Assembly (NCBI GenBank): GCA_964610745.1
Contig: CAZSYL010000010.1
Location: 25,073-89,072, forward strand
DNA from: SHLQ01 sp964610745
GTDB taxonomy: Bacteria > Actinomycetota > Acidimicrobiia > Acidimicrobiales > SHLQ01
Direction: 5' to 3'
DNA length: 64,000 nucleotides
Positions 45,056-53,957 of the stretch are shown in pieces. Each line of letters starts with the position of its first letter. The first letter of the stretch is position 1. Made by a program: the position numbers and the translations under genes. The notes under the pieces were generated by a model that saw only the letters and a list, made by a program, of their open reading frames with translations, made no database searches and was not told the DNA's origin.

Positions 45056-45226
45056 TTGCCGATTCCCCGCGCGGTGACCGAATTCAGAAGTACGTTACTG
45101 ATCCGGGCAGATTCGGCGGCCATGATGGGTTCACGGTACCGCCGCTTGATACCCCGTGTCAGGCACAAACCCTTGGCGCCGTTCGAGTCCGTTCGGACGG
45201 GTCATCAATCAATGAGGTATAGACAG

Positions 45227-46246
45227 ATGCAGTTCGGAATGGTTGGAATTGGTCGAATGGGAGCAGGCCTGGTTCGCCGGGCTATGCAGGATGGACACGA
45301 GGCGGTGGCCTATGACGTCAACAAGGAACCCGTTGATGAGATCGCCGCTGAAGGCGCGATCGGTACTCACGATCTTGAGACCTTCGCCGCTGCGCTGAAC
45401 AAGCCGCGCGTCGCGTGGGTCATGGTCCCAGCGGCGTTCGCTGGAGCCACCGTCGACAAGGTCGCCGAGCACTTCGAAGAGGGCGACATCATCATCGATG
45501 GTGGTAACTCGATGTGGAAGGACGATGTCGACAAGGCCGAAGAGCTCGCGGAGCGGGGCATTCATTACGTCGACATCGGCACGAGCGGTGGCGTGTACGG
45601 CCTCGAGCGTGGCTTTTCGATGATGGTCGGCGGCGAGGTAGAGGCAGTCGCTCATCTCGAACCACTGCTCGACACGCTCGCGCCGGGCGTCGAGGCAGCC
45701 GAGCGCACTCTCGATGACGACGGTCCACTTCGCGTTGGTGAAAAGGGATGGATGCACTGTGGGCCTAACGGTGCTGGCCATTTCGTAAAGATGGTGCACA
45801 ACGGAATCGAATACGGAATGATGGCCGCTGTTGCCGAAGGTCTTGGCATCCTCAATGCTGCCGACGTTGGGACCGAGGAACGCCAAGCCGATGCTGAAAC
45901 GACGCCGCTTCGCGATCCGAAGTACTACCAGTACGACATCGACATTCCAGGCGTTGCCGAGGTGTGGCGTCGCGGTTCGGTTATTTCGTCCTGGCTGATC
46001 GACCTCACCGCTCACGCCCTTGCGGTCGACCCGAATCTCGATGACTTCGCAGGTCGAGTATCCGACTCTGGTGAAGGTCGTTGGACCGTACAGGCTGCGA
46101 TCGACGTCGGAGTCCCTGCGGCGACTATTACCTCGTCACTGTTCGACCGATTCGCATCACGGGGCAACGATGAGTTTACGAACAAGGTCGTGTCTGCCCA
46201 GCGCAAGGAGTTCGGCGGCCACCACGAGAAGAAGGCCGAGGACTGA
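45227..46246 (+). CDS. gnd: 6-phosphogluconate dehydrogenase (decarboxylating), short NAD-type
   Basis: 339 aa from ATG 45227. The Rossmann motif G-M-V-G-I-G-R-M-G (GxGxxG), the family V-D-I-G-T-S-G-G-V-Y-G and the catalytic G-A-G-H-F-V-K-M-V-H-N-G-I-E-Y-G-M are intact. Length and motif style are those of the GntZ/YqeC NAD+ form rather than the 470-aa form. It oxidises 6-phosphogluconate to ribulose-5-phosphate and CO2. It is 1 bp from zwf in one operon. Confidence 0.92.
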   Translation: MQFGMVGIGRMGAGLVRRAMQDGHEAVAYDVNKEPVDEIAAEGAIGTHDLETFAAALNKPRVAWVMVPAAFAGATVDKVAEHFEEGDIIIDGGNSMWKDDVDKAEELAERGIHYVDIGTSGGVYGLERGFSMMVGGEVEAVAHLEPLLDTLAPGVEAAERTLDDDGPLRVGEKGWMHCGPNGAGHFVKMVHNGIEYGMMAAVAEGLGILNAADVGTEERQADAETTPLRDPKYYQYDIDIPGVAEVWRRGSVISSWLIDLTAHALAVDPNLDDFAGRVSDSGEGRWTVQAAIDVGVPAATITSSLFDRFASRGNDEFTNKVVSAQRKEFGGHHEKKAED

Positions 46247-46247
46247 G

Positions 46248-47654
46248 ATGAGCAACTCAGCGAAGGCCGACGCATTTCTGCTGTTCGGCGCCACGGGCGA
46301 CCTTGCCCGTAAGAAGCTGCTCCCTGCGTTGTATGAGCTGACCAAAGAAGGTCGTCTCGACATGCCCGTCGTCGGTATTGCGCGGTCGGAATTGACCAAC
46401 GATGAGGTCCGCGACCGCGTGCGCGCATCGGTTCGGGCGAAAGTCGACGATGTAGATGAGGATGCGCTCGAAAAACTGTGCGGCAACATTCACTACATCC
46501 CCGGTGACTACACAAACCCCGAGACGTGGCCAAAGGTAAAGGAACTGACCGGCGGCGCTGATGTGCCGTTGTCCTTTCTCTCGATCCCACCGTCGCTGTT
46601 CGACGATGTGGTCGAAGGGATGGCTTCGGTTGGCATGACCACGAGGGGTCGGGTGATCGTCGAGAAGCCGTTCGGACGGGATCTTGCGTCGGCTATCGAA
46701 TTGAACGACACCTTGTCGAAGCACCTCACCGAAGATCAGATTTACCGAATTGACCACTTCCTCGGCAAAGAGCCGGTCATGAACTTCATGGTCTTCCGGT
46801 TCGCGAACTCGATGCTCGAACCAATCTGGAACCGAAACCACATCGAGTCGGTCACGATCACGATGGCCGAATCCTTTGGTATCGAAGGTCGTGGAGCCTT
46901 CTACGACAAGGTCGGGACCATTCGCGACGTTGTTCAGAACCATCTACTTCAGATGGTCGCGTTGTTGGCTATGGAACCTCCCGTGACGTCGGAATCCTCG
47001 GCAATGCGAGACGAGAAGGTAAAGGTCTTGAAGGCTGTCAAGGCTCTGGATCCAGCGAACGTCGTTCGCGGCCAGGTCGAAGGATACCTACTCGAAGAAG
47101 GTGTAGCCGAAGGGTCAGATACCGAGACGTTTGCGGCGATGACCCTCGAGATCGATTCGTGGCGCTGGCAGGGTGTGCCGTTCTACATCCGTGCGGGCAA
47201 GGCGATGGCCGAGACCGTGACCGAAGCGGTCGTCCAGTTCAAACAACCCCCTCGGATGCTCTTCGCCGACGAGTCGGTCAAGTGCCCCGAGCCCAACCGG
47301 CTGCGCTTTCGTTTGAAGCCTGATGACCAGATCACGCTGACGATGCAGGCAAAGGTGCCCGGGCTCGAGATGAAGAGCGATGATGTCGACCTGAGCGTCG
47401 ACTACGAAGAGGCGCTCGGTGGAGACGGCCCCGATGCGTACGAGCGTTTGATCGCCGATGCGTTGATTGGTGATGAACGGCTGTTCGCTCGCCAGGACGG
47501 TGTCGAAGAGGCGTGGCGTATTATCGGCGCGTTGGAGGATCCAGCCCACCCGGTCGTCACGTATCCAGCTGGAAGTTGGGGTCCACCCGATGCAGATCGT
47601 GTCGCCCCCCGGCAAGGTTCCGACCAACCTCGGAGGCGCGTCGGTGAACGTTGA
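46248..47654 (+). CDS. zwf: Glucose-6-phosphate dehydrogenase
   Basis: 468 aa from ATG 46248, 1 bp after gnd. NADP motif G-A-T-G-D-L-A-R-K-K-L, active site R-I-D-H-F-L-G-K-E and E-K-P-F-G-R-D-L-A-S-A are present. First step of the oxidative pentose phosphate pathway, making NADPH. The C-terminal tail is Arg-rich and overlaps the pgl start by 11 nt. No opcA-type partner gene lies between zwf and pgl, in contrast to many other actinobacteria. Confidence 0.93.
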   Translation: MSNSAKADAFLLFGATGDLARKKLLPALYELTKEGRLDMPVVGIARSELTNDEVRDRVRASVRAKVDDVDEDALEKLCGNIHYIPGDYTNPETWPKVKELTGGADVPLSFLSIPPSLFDDVVEGMASVGMTTRGRVIVEKPFGRDLASAIELNDTLSKHLTEDQIYRIDHFLGKEPVMNFMVFRFANSMLEPIWNRNHIESVTITMAESFGIEGRGAFYDKVGTIRDVVQNHLLQMVALLAMEPPVTSESSAMRDEKVKVLKAVKALDPANVVRGQVEGYLLEEGVAEGSDTETFAAMTLEIDSWRWQGVPFYIRAGKAMAETVTEAVVQFKQPPRMLFADESVKCPEPNRLRFRLKPDDQITLTMQAKVPGLEMKSDDVDLSVDYEEALGGDGPDAYERLIADALIGDERLFARQDGVEEAWRIIGALEDPAHPVVTYPAGSWGPPDADRVAPRQGSDQPRRRVGER

Positions 47655-48342
47655 GGTTCTGCCCGATGGTGAGGCGCTGGCACGTCGAGCTGTCGACGTG
47701 GTCGTGGCGACATCAGTGAGCGCGATCGAAGAGCGAGGCGTGTTCGTGTGGGCGGTGTCGGGTGGGACGACACCGCGTCGCATGCTCGAACTGTTGAGCG
47801 AACGCACCGATCTCGATTGGAGCTGTACTCACTTGTTCCAGGTCGACGAACGAATCGCTCCGGATGGGTCGGACGATCGCAATGCGACCATGCTCGACAC
47901 GGCGCTTCTCACCGAGGCGTTTCTTGAACGGAACACGCCAGCGGGCATCCATCTGATGCCGGTTACTGATGACGACGTCGAAGCTGGTGCAGCGAACTAT
48001 GCCTCGCTCATGGATAGGCACGCCGGTAGCCCGGTCGTGTTCGACTTGGTGCAGCTCGGCATGGGATCAGATGGACACACCGCGTCGCTGATCCCCGGCG
48101 ACCCGATCCTCTCGATCGACGATGTCGACGTTGCGACGACTGGTGAGTATCAAGGCCGTCGTCGCATGTCGTTCACTTGGCCGGTCCTCGACCGGGCAAA
48201 GCAGTTGTTGTGGGTTGTTGGCGGTGAGTCCAAGCAGGGTGCTGTGCGTCAGTTCCTCGACAACGACCCGGCAATCCCCGCGACGCTGCCGACCCAGGCA
48301 CGTGCCGTGGTCCTGCTCGACGAGGCTGCCCACGGAAACTGA
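47644..48342 (+). CDS. pgl: 6-phosphogluconolactonase
   Basis: 232 aa. I chose GTG 47644 because GGAGG lies 8 bases upstream and the family N-terminus (E-V-L-P-D-G-E-A-L-A) begins there; the frame is open further up. Motifs S-G-G-T-T-P-R-R-M (the SGGxTP of the DevB/NagB fold), D-E-R-I-A-P-D-G-S-D-D-R-N and G-M-G-S-D-G-H-T-A-S-L-I-P-G. It hydrolyses the lactone made by Zwf. It closes the gnd-zwf-pgl operon. Confidence 0.92.
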   Translation: MNVEVLPDGEALARRAVDVVVATSVSAIEERGVFVWAVSGGTTPRRMLELLSERTDLDWSCTHLFQVDERIAPDGSDDRNATMLDTALLTEAFLERNTPAGIHLMPVTDDDVEAGAANYASLMDRHAGSPVVFDLVQLGMGSDGHTASLIPGDPILSIDDVDVATTGEYQGRRRMSFTWPVLDRAKQLLWVVGGESKQGAVRQFLDNDPAIPATLPTQARAVVLLDEAAHGN

Positions 48343-48460
48343 GCTCGAAGATCGAGTCATCATGACGCCGATGTCAGCTTCTCTGCCCATCATGTGATCG
48401 GTTAAGCTCTGCGCGTGGCAGAGAGTTAAGGAATGCCGGGTTTTTGCCGAAAAAGCAGAC

Positions 48461-48910
48461 ATGGACGGTGTAATCGAAAGTTCCGAATCAGAAGATCTCA
48501 GTGAGGGTCAGCAGCTCCTCCTCAAGCTCCTCAAAGAGAAGCACGACCTCGCGGATGACCGCACGTTTGCCATGTGGCTGCGTGTCCCTCTGATGCGGTC
48601 GAAGCAAAAGTGGGTCCTTGCCGGGGCAATCGTTGCCACGTTGGTCGCCTTTCTTCTCGCCGGTGTGCTCCCAATCTTCGTGATCGCTCTCGTGCCACTC
48701 GTTGGACTCGCAGCTGTCGCAGCGTTTACCGAACGAGACGTGCTCTCCTTTGGACCCGGTGGACTGATGTTGCATCAGCCGTGGAACAGCAAGCTCGACG
48801 AAGGCAAATCGGTTTCCATCGAGCGCAATGGCACAAGCGTCATCGTCGATGGTGTGAGCTACCGCGCTGAGTCCGCCGGCCTCGACACCATCGATCGCCT
48901 GTCCGCCTAA
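48461..48910 (+). CDS. Small membrane protein, 149 aa
   Basis: Acidic N-part (about 50 residues), then two TM helices (L-A-G-A-I-V-A-T-L-V-A-F-L-L-A and I-F-V-I-A-L-V-P-L-V-G-L-A-A). The C-terminal 65-residue beta domain has S-F-G-P-G-G-L-M-L. No family was recognised. It follows pgl by 118 bp and is followed by a hairpin. Confidence 0.6.
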   Translation: MDGVIESSESEDLSEGQQLLLKLLKEKHDLADDRTFAMWLRVPLMRSKQKWVLAGAIVATLVAFLLAGVLPIFVIALVPLVGLAAVAAFTERDVLSFGPGGLMLHQPWNSKLDEGKSVSIERNGTSVIVDGVSYRAESAGLDTIDRLSA

Positions 48911-48942
48911 GCAACAAACGCTCCAAAGCCCCGACCCACTCT

Positions 48943-48966
48943 GACCCCTTTTTCTAAAAAGGGGTC
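48943..48966. terminator. Terminator hairpin between convergent genes
   Basis: GACCCCTTTTT-CT-AAAAAGGGGTC has 11-bp arms and downstream T-runs on the plus strand. A GGGGT-CAG-ACCCC hairpin (48986-48998) lies next, overlapping the stop of the minus-strand gene. Confidence 0.65.
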
Positions 48967-48997
48967 AGACTCCTTTTTGTGTTTTGGGGTCAGACCC

Positions 48998-50406
48998 CTA
49001 TTGGCCGATTGGGGTACGACCCCTGTTGGGCTTCGCTGATGCTTGGAGTGCGAGGCCAGTGAGAATGAGGATGACGCCGAGAATGAAGGTGTTGGTCCGA
49101 AAGCCCGTGAGAGCGAGGGCTGGGATTTCGTCTTGAGGTCCAGCCGGCGGGTCGGCCGTTGTTGTTGCTACCGCGGCCGCAGATGTGGTGCTGGTCGTCG
49201 ACGGAGCCGCCGTTGACGTTGACGTCGTGGTCGGGGCAGCGGTTGACGTTGTGGTGGTCGACGTGGAAGTTGCCGTGGTCGTCGTGGGATCCAAGGTGGA
49301 CGATGTGGTCGTAGTTGACGGGGCAACAGTTGTTGATGTTGGTGCGGCGGTAGTTGTTGTCGTCGNNNNNNNNNNNNNNNNNNNNNNNNNNNNNNNNNNN
49401 NNNNNNNNNNNNNNNNNNNNNNNNNNNNNNNNNNNNNNNNNNNNNNNNNNNNNNNNNNNNNNNNNGTCGTTGTCGTTGTCGGGAATGGCTCGCCGTCGTC
49501 ATAGATGGCGAGCTGGGGGCCGATGAAAGAAAGGTGTTCCGCCCCACCATCGCACGAGGCGGTGGGATCTGCACAAGGGTCATCGTCGCCCACGATGACG
49601 ATCATGCTCGACACTGCGGCAGTGTCGAAGGAGAAGCCGAGAAAGATCGTGCTCTGGTTGCCACATGCCAGAGCGTCTTCGGTCGACGCTCCGCCGCATT
49701 CGGTTCGCATGGACGGATCGCCTGGGAGTGGCGTTGTTCTCGTGTACGAGATCGGCGAGGTTGCCAGGACGTTGCCCGCTACGTCGAACAGCTTGATGAC
49801 CGCGGGCTCACCGTCACCATCGACGCGTCCTTCGACATCGCCAAACCACGCGCCGAACCCGGCAACTGGCTCAGAAAATTCAATTAGAACTGCATCGAGG
49901 GTCGAGTTATCGCCGGCGGTTGCATTCCAAAGGACGGGGCGATCGGCGGTCGTTGACGAGTAGAGCTCGGCGGGGCGAGGGGAGCAGTCCTGAAGCGTCG
50001 CCGATCGAGCGGTAGTTGGATCCGAAGACGATGCGACGTCGACGTCACCCCACGAGGACGGCGCGAGTGAGTCTCGCTCGGCGGGGGTGACATTGTGCTT
50101 CGAAACGTTTGCTGTGACCGTGGTGCCTGCCCATGTGATGAGGACAGGGTTCGGTGCCGTGCTTGCTACGACATCGCCGTTGATCAGGCCGATCGGTGTC
50201 GAGACCGCATCGGTTTCTGTGCGCCAAGCATCATCGAGGACGTCGACGGCTTGTCGGAGAGCGTTCGTGTTCGAGCAGGTGGTGCTCGTGGTGTACACCT
50301 CGGTCGATTGGAAGATCGAATTGGTGGGTGTGGCCGCGGCGAATGCAGGAAGGATCGAGCTGACCAACGCGATCAAGCCAACGGCGATCAGCACCCTTCT
50401 CAACAT
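48998..50406 (-). CDS. Thr-rich wall-anchored surface protein with LAXTG signal
   Basis: The N-terminus has a signal peptide (R-V-L-I-A-V-G-L-I-A-L-V-S-S-I-L-P-A-F-A). A 280-residue outer domain with G-F-G-A-W-F-G-D and an acidic Cys-rich loop follows. A Thr/Ser stalk (T-T-T-S-T-A-A-P) is broken by a 100-N gap at 49366-49465. The C-terminus is a sorting signal, L-A-L-T-G then a hydrophobic run and a basic tail, the LAXTG form used by class E sortases. The true gap length must restore the frame. No sortase gene was seen in the window. Confidence 0.75.
49366..49465. other. Assembly gap (100 N) in the Thr-rich repeat
   Basis: Both flanks consist of GTTGTCGTTGTCG-type triplets, so a collapsed low-complexity repeat is the likely cause. 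The two flanks are in different frames with 100 N. Confidence 0.85.
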
Positions 50407-50619
50407 TTTGGCCCCGTTCAGCTAGGCGAAATTTGCGACTAACTTCAACTATCGGCGTGAAGCCAAAATGGTTGAGAAATGAGGCCTTCACCGCTCAATC
50501 CCGAGAGCTGCGAAAAACTTTGCCACTCGAGTAAACCTTTCTCGTGCCCCGGACGTGTGTTTGGCATGAACGCTATGTTGAGATCCGTCGAGCAGACGGC
50601 ACAAATACCGAATAGGGGG

Positions 50620-51150
50620 ATGTTCGTGGCGGAGTCGGCGGTCAGCCATCAGATAGCTAAGCCGCAAAGCTACGAGGCCTTTTACCGCAAGGAGTTTCCG
50701 GCGATGGTGGCTCTCGCGTCGACCCTGGTTGGCAGCTCCGCCGAGGACATTGCCCAGGAGGCAATGATCCGTGCGTCACAAAAATGGAGCCAGGTTTCGG
50801 CCTATGAGAATCCAGGAACGTGGGTTCGGCGGGTAACGATCAACCTCGCATTGTCGAAGCTGCGCCGAGGCGCCGTGCAACTGCGCAAGGTTGCTCTCCT
50901 CAATGCCGATGCTCCAACCGTTGCGTGGCAGCCCGACGCAGGAATCGACGAGGCACTCGCAAAGGCCATTGCATCTCTGCCGAAAAAGCAGCGAGCCGCA
51001 GTCGTCCTTCACTACCTCGAGGACCGCTCGGTAGCGACAATCGCAGACATTCTCGACATCACGCCAGCCACAGCCAAAGTACACCTCTATCGCGGCCGCA
51101 AGGCCCTCGCCGAGAAACTCGGTCAGCCACTCGAAGGGATTCAGTCATGA
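50620..51150 (+). CDS. ECF-type RNA polymerase sigma factor
   Basis: About 176 aa. Region 2 has Y-R-K-E-F-P-A-M-V-A-L-A-S-T-L-V-G and A-E-D-I-A-Q-E-A-M; region 4 has L-P-K-K-Q-R-A-A-V-V-L-H-Y-L and A-T-A-K-V-H-L-Y-R-G-R-K. This is the compact sigma2-sigma4 ECF form (SigE-like). The start is ATG 50620 or GTG 50626; the latter has GGGGG at a good distance. Its stop overlaps the ATG of the next gene by 4 nt (ATGA), a common arrangement for sigma and membrane partner. Confidence 0.88.
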   Translation: MFVAESAVSHQIAKPQSYEAFYRKEFPAMVALASTLVGSSAEDIAQEAMIRASQKWSQVSAYENPGTWVRRVTINLALSKLRRGAVQLRKVALLNADAPTVAWQPDAGIDEALAKAIASLPKKQRAAVVLHYLEDRSVATIADILDITPATAKVHLYRGRKALAEKLGQPLEGIQS

Positions 51151-52619
51151 GCTTCGATCAGGACATGCGAAACCGATTCGCACAACAGGCACCCACCGTG
51201 ACCAACCTTGAAGGTGGTGCAGCCTCTGCCGCACAATCCGCTGGACGGCGTACTGTCGCCACACGTGGCCTCGCCGCTATCGCGATGGTCGCCCTTGTCG
51301 GTCTCGGTGCTGTTGCACTCACGCTCCGCGGGAACAACAACGCAGCCGAGGTCGCCACCGAAATCAACGACGGTCAGGTGGAAGCACCAGCCGACAATGA
51401 CGACACCACGACCGGCGAACTTGACGACACCACCGACCCGGCAGATGACGGGGAGATCGAGGGTGGGGAGGCCGAAGATGTCACGCCCGAGGTCGTTCCG
51501 CCGGGAGAGCCGAGCGAGCCCGCCCCCGACGAGACTCCGACGGAACCTGTGGTACCGATCGTTGACGGCTCGGTCTTCCGGATCCAGAACGTCGCCCCCG
51601 ATGACACCCTAAACGCACGCTCCGGGCCCGGTACCGACAACGGTGTCGTCTTTGAGTTCGCATCCGATGCAACCGGCGTCGTCCGGACCGGCACCGACGC
51701 GGTGTCCATTGGGTCCAGCGTGTGGATCGAAGTCTTTGCACCAACCGCCGGCGACCAAACCACCGAAGGTTGGGTCAACAGCTCCTTCCTGGGCCCGATC
51801 GACGTGCCGGACTCCAGGTCCTGTCTCTTCAATGGGCCACAGGACAACCCGGCTCTGCTCGATGTCACCAATTCCGATGGCAGCCCAGACGTCGTCGATC
51901 CAGTCGTCACGACCATCGAAACGTTTCGATTCGGCGCCTGCCTACGCACGATTATCGATTTCTCCGATGGCTTTACGGGTGGAGGTGTCACGCCCAATCG
52001 TCTTACGGCGCTACCCAATGACATTGTCGTAACCTCTGACGGAACGATCGACTTCGGAGCCGTGGTCAATAACGCACAGGTCGCCGATGCTCGATACGTC
52101 GAGAGCTCCGGGATCGAACAATCGATGTTCATCCAGCGGACCTTCGAAGGAACCCTTCGGGCTGAGTTCTTCACCCCAACGGACATCGTCCAAGCGACGT
52201 TCGACAACGAGAATGGACGCATCGTCATAGACAGTCCAGATAGTCGCTCTTCGATTGTCGAAGACCAGGGCCCGCTGTTTGATGACGGTTCCATCATTCT
52301 GACCAATGTTGTGTCTGAGATCGACGATCGGCGATGGACGTTCAGCGGAATGGCTCGACCATTCGAAGCTTTCCTGCCAATCGAGGTAGTTGCAGACGGT
52401 CAACCCCTTGAGGTTCAATGGGTCGGGTTCGAGACCGAGCGGGCATCGTCCAATGGTCTGATGGTGACCTCGTGGCTCGAATGGGGACTGCTCGAATTCA
52501 CGATCGAGCTCGACGAAGGCGTAGAAGCAGCCGATGTGGTCGTCCGTTTCGAGACCTCCGGTGGCGCCGCCGACGAACCTCAGTACACCGACATCGCCCT
52601 CGTCGACTTCCTCAGCTAA
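51147..52619 (+). CDS. Membrane protein with SH3b and Gmad2-like domains (sigma partner)
   Basis: 490 aa from ATG 51147. One TM helix (G-L-A-A-I-A-M-V-A-L-V-G-L-G-A-V-A-L) is followed by an acidic Thr/Pro linker. An SH3b-like domain (D-T-L-N-A-R-S-G-P-G-T-D) comes next, with a C-terminal Gmad2-like (spore-germination immunoglobulin-like) domain having F-S-G-M-A-R-P-F-E-A-F. A cytoplasmic N-part of about 40 residues is coupled to the ECF gene. It may act as anti-sigma factor or surface sensor, though no zinc anti-sigma motif is seen. The end converges on coxE. Confidence 0.7.
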   Translation: MSFDQDMRNRFAQQAPTVTNLEGGAASAAQSAGRRTVATRGLAAIAMVALVGLGAVALTLRGNNNAAEVATEINDGQVEAPADNDDTTTGELDDTTDPADDGEIEGGEAEDVTPEVVPPGEPSEPAPDETPTEPVVPIVDGSVFRIQNVAPDDTLNARSGPGTDNGVVFEFASDATGVVRTGTDAVSIGSSVWIEVFAPTAGDQTTEGWVNSSFLGPIDVPDSRSCLFNGPQDNPALLDVTNSDGSPDVVDPVVTTIETFRFGACLRTIIDFSDGFTGGGVTPNRLTALPNDIVVTSDGTIDFGAVVNNAQVADARYVESSGIEQSMFIQRTFEGTLRAEFFTPTDIVQATFDNENGRIVIDSPDSRSSIVEDQGPLFDDGSIILTNVVSEIDDRRWTFSGMARPFEAFLPIEVVADGQPLEVQWVGFETERASSNGLMVTSWLEWGLLEFTIELDEGVEAADVVVRFETSGGAADEPQYTDIALVDFLS

Positions 52620-53839
52620 CCCTCTAACTTCCCCAAATTTTGGGAACCGAGGGCGACGATGACGTCTCGCATTGCTCGGAGGCTGTGGCCCGAGAGCATC
52701 CGGGCGCAGTGGGGAAGCGCAGCAGCCATGCCACCAACGAGGGGTTCGAACTCGTCGGCGGCTGCCCGTGGATTCACCCACACGATTCGGTGGCTGAGTC
52801 GCTCGAGTCGGGCCATCGCCCGGGCGAGCTCGTCCGGTGGATCGGTGTCCCAGCCATCGGAGGTGATGAGCACGACCGCTCCACGCACGCTTGTCGACCA
52901 TGTTGGATGCAACATCAGGGTCATGATGCTCGTGGCGATCTTGGTGCCCGAGAAGCGGTCATCGACGAGTTCGGATGCAGAGTTGATGGCTTGTTGAACA
53001 TCTTGTTGGCGGAGCGCTGGGGTGAGTCGCGTGAGCGTGGTTGAGAACGCGAATGTTTCGGCCTCGACGTGCCGGGTGAGGGCTCGCATGACGTGCATAT
53101 ACGGACGCACAAACGTCTGCATCGATCCGGATACGTCTGCGAGCATCACGACCTTGCGAGGGCGTCGCATCTTCTGCTTCCATTGCAGGTCGATCGGGTC
53201 GCCGCCGGTTCGGCGAGCGGCCGCCAGAGTTGATCGCAGGTCGAGGGTCGCGCCGCGCTTAGCTCGTCGAGTGCGGCGGACCGGTCGCGATGGCCAGGAG
53301 ATAATGGCGTGTTCGAGCCACGAACCAATCTCGGCGAGCTCGACGTCGCTGAGCTGATCAAAAGGGGCGTCGGCGATCTCCGCCAGCGTCGAAGGCAGTA
53401 GCTCGGGCAGGACGATCTCTTCGTCGTCACCACCGGACGCATCGTCAGGCGCAGCCGATGGTGCGGTCGACCAGGGAACTCCGCCCGATCCATCGGCTGC
53501 CTGGTTTCGGGCCGCGAGCTTTACTTGCGCGTCTGACACCGTCGGCGGAGGCTGATGCTTGTTCGATTTTCTGGCGCTGCGACCGACATCGAGGGCGCCA
53601 CCCTCGAACACGACATCGAATACGCGGTCGAACAGTTCGAGCGAGCGAACGTCATGGACGAGGCTTACCCGGCACAGCCAGTAGAGCTCGGTGCGCGCGG
53701 TTGGATTGACGGCGTCGAGTGCCAGAGCCAAACGTTCGGCTGAGTGGATTGAGACCGTTAGGCCAGCTCGACGTAGGCGGTCGACGAACGCCGCAGCGAA
53801 CACGGCGCGATCGATACCGTCGAGCAGAGCGGCACTCAT
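52616..53839 (-). CDS. coxE: CoxE-like VWA-domain protein (CO dehydrogenase maturation)
   Basis: About 407 aa from ATG 53839. The C-terminal VWA domain contains the MIDAS D-V-S-G-S-M-Q and later S-D-G-W-D. The Ala/Asp/Glu-rich middle and Arg-rich R-R-T-R-R-A-K-R-G block are typical of CoxE. With the AAA+ protein CoxD it is thought to insert the Cu/S bridge into the CoxL active site in characterised CO dehydrogenases. It is the last gene of the cox set and overlaps the sigma-partner gene by 4 nt, tail to tail. Confidence 0.83.
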   Translation of the reverse strand: MSAALLDGIDRAVFAAAFVDRLRRAGLTVSIHSAERLALALDAVNPTARTELYWLCRVSLVHDVRSLELFDRVFDVVFEGGALDVGRSARKSNKHQPPPTVSDAQVKLAARNQAADGSGGVPWSTAPSAAPDDASGGDDEEIVLPELLPSTLAEIADAPFDQLSDVELAEIGSWLEHAIISWPSRPVRRTRRAKRGATLDLRSTLAAARRTGGDPIDLQWKQKMRRPRKVVMLADVSGSMQTFVRPYMHVMRALTRHVEAETFAFSTTLTRLTPALRQQDVQQAINSASELVDDRFSGTKIATSIMTLMLHPTWSTSVRGAVVLITSDGWDTDPPDELARAMARLERLSHRIVWVNPRAAADEFEPLVGGMAAALPHCARMLSGHSLRAMRDVIVALGSQNLGKLEG

Positions 53840-53846
53840 TTGTTGG

Positions 53847-53957
53847 TCACTTCTCGTTGCGGCTTCGCCACCAGGCCCGTGCAGCCCACAGCGCGCCGCC
53901 ACCAGCGAACAGCGAGTACTCGACAACGATCAAAACTTCGTGGTGGGCGAGGATCAC
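53847..53957 (-). CDS. 36-aa hydrophobic ORF between coxD and coxE
   Basis: A GTG start overlaps the coxD stop (GTGA) and a TGA ends 7 bases before the coxE ATG. The product has one hydrophobic stretch (V-L-I-V-V-E-Y-S-L-F-A-G-G-G-A-L-W) flanked by basic residues (A-W-W-R-S-R-N-E-K), so a single-pass membrane peptide is plausible. It fills the coxD-coxE gap nearly exactly. I know of no such protein in other cox clusters. Too short for statistics; support is the coupling geometry and composition. Confidence 0.5.
   Translation of the reverse strand: MILAHHEVLIVVEYSLFAGGGALWAARAWWRSRNEK

Noticed and set aside
49168..49365. Apparent frameshift in the Thr-rich surface protein
   Set aside because: The two halves differ in frame only because the N run is a placeholder; the C-terminal sorting signal is intact in the other frame.
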